Shown here in pieces: positions 61,297 to 64,000 of a stretch of 64,000 bases of DNA. Under the pieces are notes generated by a model, which was not told where the DNA came from, searched no databases, and saw nothing but the letters and a program-made list of their open reading frames with translations. The DNA comes from Prunus persica (lineage: Eukaryota > Streptophyta > Magnoliopsida > Rosales > Rosaceae): assembly GCF_000346465.2 (NCBI RefSeq), contig NC_034011.1:12479634-12543633 (forward strand), in the 5' to 3' direction. How positions within the stretch are numbered: position 1 is the stretch's first letter; each line of letters starts with the position of its first letter. Made by a program: the position numbers and the translations under genes.

Positions 61297-61844
61297 TGGT
61301 CTCCTTGTGTGCTAGAGTTATGGAAGAATAATCCTTATTTGGTTATGATTATTCTTCCCAAAAAGAAGATAGGAATTACTTCAAGAGATTTGGTGGAGAT
61401 TGGTTCCTTGATTTAGGGGGATATTCCTAACTTAAATCAAAAATAATATCCCTAATTAAAGTAGGGTAATTAGTTTGACCTAGGGAATATTCATTTTTCA
61501 CATGTTGTCTTCTTATTGGCTGGTGAAATATATGTTCCCACAAATGCCCTCAGTCTCTACATGGCGCTTGTGAGGCATGGAGGAGATGAGAAATATTTAT
61601 CAGGCTCTCCAACTCCATCTTAACTTTCTTCTTCGAGTTGGTCTCCTAATTAAAGTAGGCTCTTGACTTTTTCTTGGAGTTCGGCTCCCAATGAAAATAG
61701 GCTTGTGATTTCTCCTTGACCTAGGATGTCCAACCTTTATAAACACAAAGCTTCTCTTCACTCCTCTTGAAAATGCAAACTTGTCATCCTCTACTTTCTA
61801 ATTGATGAGAGAGATCTTGAAGGAGTGTATCGCTTGTCAAGGAG
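61297..61844. other. Non-coding, nothing recognised
   Basis: No frame of note. Two imperfect copies of a TTGGAGTT/CTCCTAATTAAAGTAGGCT-like phrase lie near 61630-61700. Confidence 0.5.
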
Positions 61845-62267
61845 ATGAGTCGCCGTGCACACCAAGGTAGTTTGAATTATTTATTTTTTTCGCGGCAAGG
61901 ACCAGTTGGATGGGCCCAACGGGTTGTCGTCGTCACCGATGTTGCTGCCAGAGGTGATGGCGTAACAGTGGCTATTGAGGCAATTTCTATCACGAATTGT
62001 TTTTTTTTTTTTCTTTCTTCACACGAAGCAAGGACCAGCTGGGCGGGTCGGATGGTTGTCGTCGTGATGTGGTGGCTGGAGAGACAATATCAGTTAGGCG
62101 ATGCTATGGCTACTGTCTTCGCTAGTGGTGGCAGCTGCGGCTACTGCTTCTTTGTTGCGGGCCTGATTGCTGGACAGCGGTTTGGCAGCTACACAATGTC
62201 ACAAGTCGTAGTAGCAGCCGATCTCGGCTGCGACTTTTTTGTTTTTTCTGTTGAAGTTATGCCATGA
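61845..62267 (+). CDS. Open reading frame of unknown function, doubtful
   Basis: 140 codons from MSRRAHQGSLNYLFF. The sequence is rich in Val, Ala and Gly with hydrophobic runs and a poly-T-derived Phe stretch (CFFFFLSS). The phrase ARTSWAGRMVVVV resembles the earlier GPVGWAQRVVVV, so the frame contains an internal imperfect duplication (about residues 19-32 and 61-75). No known family is recognised and it may be chance. Confidence 0.2.
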   Translation: MSRRAHQGSLNYLFFSRQGPVGWAQRVVVVTDVAARGDGVTVAIEAISITNCFFFFLSSHEARTSWAGRMVVVVMWWLERQYQLGDAMATVFASGGSCGYCFFVAGLIAGQRFGSYTMSQVVVAADLGCDFFVFSVEVMP

Positions 62268-62400
62268 CCTGCTAGGCGAGTTGCAAATTAACTCGGGCCT
62301 TGTGGCCTTCTCGTTGTCTAATTTTATTTTATTTTTGTGCCGCAACTTAGGGTTTTTAACATGCTATCTGACTTGCAATTTTCTTCCCCTTTTGCAGCTA

Positions 62401-62713
62401 TTCACTTATCATATCTTCTGATGATAGTAGTCGATCACCAAGTTTACAAGTACCTTTGTACATGTGGGGTGGTTCCAAGGTGCACAAGAAGATATTTGTG
62501 GCTAATCTGCATTGTGTTACATCTAAAACTCATTTCCAGAAATGGCATCCCACCTATCCTTATGCCATACTTGATGACATGCATGTCAAGCTGGCAGCGT
62601 CTTCAACTGACAATGAGCCATGTGTGGATCCGAAAATCCGGATGCCAGAATTATCACATTTCGTCCCTTCTACTTCTCTTGGGCTTCACATTTTCATTGT
62701 CAAAGTTTTTTAG
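62401..62713 (+). pseudogene. Gene-like fragment, unrecognised family
   Basis: The reading frame follows a splice-acceptor-like TTTTGCAG (about 62391-62398) and contains VPLYMWGGSKVHKKIFVANL, then THFQKWHPTYPYAILDDMHV; it ends at TAG (62711-62713). Composition looks coding rather than repeat-like, but I cannot assign a family. It may be an exon of a decayed gene continuing to 63880. Confidence 0.3.
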
Positions 62714-62888
62714 GAAGTTTTTCTGCACATGAGTGTACTCCAAGCCAATGTACTCCAAAGTTCTATTAAGAAGATCATGTGTTTGGAAATCTGAGTTGTT
62801 TCTTCAGCTGGATCTGATGGTCTGGGAGTTCTTTTATTTCAGTGAAGTGAAGCGCTACAAGAAGTATTCCCAGGTCCGTGTATGAAAT

Positions 62889-63186
62889 GCCAAACTATTT
62901 GACAGTCTCAACCAAGGAGATCTTGTATGGCACACCGATATGTTGAAGGTCAACAGACGGTGGGAAGGAGAGGTTGGCAATGGTCCACTTGTTCCCCTCA
63001 CTTATTGCGATGGTATGTCATACTTCTATTAATCTGCTTCAATTTTTTCTGAATTCTTTGATTTGTGACTTACTGACTTATGTATTCTGCTTGCAGAGAA
63101 TGATATCGATAAGAAACTAGATCTCGAGCTAGACATGGCTAAGGCCCTTCAGGCCCTAAACATCCATGCGAGGTTTTGCGAATAGT
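62889..63186 (+). pseudogene. Gene-like exon pair with a clean intron, unrecognised
   Basis: The frame ...LVWHTDMLKVNRRWEGEV, NGPLVPLTYCD reaches a GTATGT donor (63014). An acceptor TTGCAG (63091-63096) joins in phase to AGAATGATATCG, giving ENDIDKKLDLELDMAKALQA before TAG at about 63184. Matching phase and good splice signals suggest a once-transcribed gene. Family unknown. Lys/Ser-rich frames with stops follow downstream. Confidence 0.35.
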
Positions 63187-63189
63187 GCA

Positions 63190-63884
63190 GACTCGAATGA
63201 TATGGCCCAGACTCGAATGATCTACCTATCGAATGGAGAAGTCCTCGACCAAACCTCAATTAAAGATGACGACAGACGCCAAGTCTTCCAAGAATGAAGC
63301 TGCAACTTCACAGGCAAGGGGATGTGTCTCCACTAAGGAAGAAGTCGAAACTTTCTTCTGCAGTGATAAAGTCTTCTTCGAAAAAGGTCATGTATACTAA
63401 GAAGACTCAAGTATGAGGTACTCTTTCGTCATCTGTCAAGGTCAAGCATCTTGTCGGCTCGGATAACAAGAAGATTGGCAGCATGCGGAATGTTCGGGAC
63501 ATTCTGCTCAAGTCTTCCACTCACCAACTCAAAGACTGCAATCTACCCTACAAGAAGTCTGTCCCTGAACCAGTTTGCCTACCGAGAAACAAAGAGTTAT
63601 TGATTCCTCCCCAAAGTTTGAGTCTTCTGCACCTGTCAAGGGATGAGGATCGAATTGGGAGGACTGCTCCTTCACCTAACCATCACGATTCATCTGTCAA
63701 GTCACGACCAGTTAAACATGCAGCTGATTCGGTGTCGTTGACTCCTTTGAAGGTATGGATGGGGGCGAGCTAAGAAGGTTAGAGAGTCATCTACTCGGGC
63801 AAAGGGTTCTTCAGAAATGCAAATAGCTAGTCCCAAGGTTGACAAGTCCAACTCTATAGAGGATATGATCTGCACAAGAGGAAG
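63190..63884 (+). pseudogene. Lys/Ser-rich decayed coding-like region
   Basis: Stops and frame changes interrupt a Lys/Ser-rich sequence (SPLRKKSKLSSAVIKSSSKK, then SSVKVKHLVGSDNKKIGS). A longer open stretch of 96 codons runs from 63483 to 63773 (MRNVRDILLKSSTHQL...). It looks like a disordered, basic C-terminal region of the gene whose exons lie just upstream. No family is assigned. It is cut at about 63885 by an LTR start. Confidence 0.3.
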
Positions 63885-64000
63885 TGTACCACCCTGTCCC
63901 AAAATTTAATTGAACTTTCAAAATTCTAAAGTCAAAGCCCGACTTTAACCTTAGGGTTCCTTATTGGTTTAGAGTTGACTTTATGCTAGGGCTAGTTTTA
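63885..64000 (+). mobile_element. Start of another LTR (runs off the window)
   Basis: TGTACCACCCTGTCCCAAAA resembles the TGT(C)ACACCC...CCCAAAA start of chromovirus-type gypsy LTRs. It begins abruptly after the coding-like sequence, with GGAAG (63880-63884) as a potential left target duplication. The other end is outside the window. Confidence 0.4.

Overview
This is nuclear DNA from a dicot plant. More than half of it is a centromere-type satellite and most of the rest is nested retrotransposons. No intact, ordinary host gene is visible. A tandem repeat of about 166 bp, Rosaceae-style LTR families and a nuclear copy of chloroplast psaA fit a Rosaceae genome. Prunus is my best guess, from memory that a ~166-bp repeat is the candidate centromere repeat of peach; I could not run a search. 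Two runs of exactly 100 N (16318-16417 and 60040-60139) are scaffold gaps.

Layout. (1) 1-16317: satellite in one orientation, interrupted by three copies of one ~1.35-kb LTR (7635-8341 truncated, 13626-14971 complete solo LTR with TSD AGTGG, 15806-16317 cut by the gap). (2) 16418-34196: the same satellite in the opposite orientation, in three sequence zones (16418 to about 21660, about 21661-25890, 26405-34196). An organelle-derived block with an in-frame piece of psaA lies at 25891-26404, exactly where the satellite switches from a 166-bp to a 167-bp subfamily. (3) 34197-46181: remnant of an older LTR element, split by a young full-length Ty3/gypsy element of the Tat lineage (34961-46130, TSD ATTTC, 506-bp LTRs differing at about five sites). 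That element keeps gag, protease, a second RNase H and integrase. It has lost the RT catalytic core by internal deletion, and carries a spliced reverse-strand gene between integrase and the 3' LTR. (4) 46182-60039: gene-poor DNA with a complete 567-bp TRIM (48585-49151, TSD TTTAT), a 763-bp non-autonomous DNA-transposon candidate (52223-52985), another solo LTR of the family found in the satellite (54444-55781, TSD TAGCT) and a reverse-oriented solo LTR (56293-58164, TSD TTTAA). (5) 60140-64000: a Harbinger-like candidate, then a decayed gene-like region entered by another LTR at about 63885.

How it works together. This looks like the edge of a (peri)centromeric array. The satellite was amplified in blocks, some carrying an LTR with them. 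The array reverses orientation at an assembly gap and ends near 34196, where it passes into nested retroelements. I did not find a new multi-gene system. The most interesting signals are palindromes built into each satellite monomer (one of them private to a subfamily), the organelle/satellite-subfamily junction, the orientation switch with LTR-containing duplicated blocks, and the spliced antisense gene with hairpin-rich 3' region in the Tat element. Coding claims rest on motifs read directly; family names are from general knowledge; insertion order is inference.
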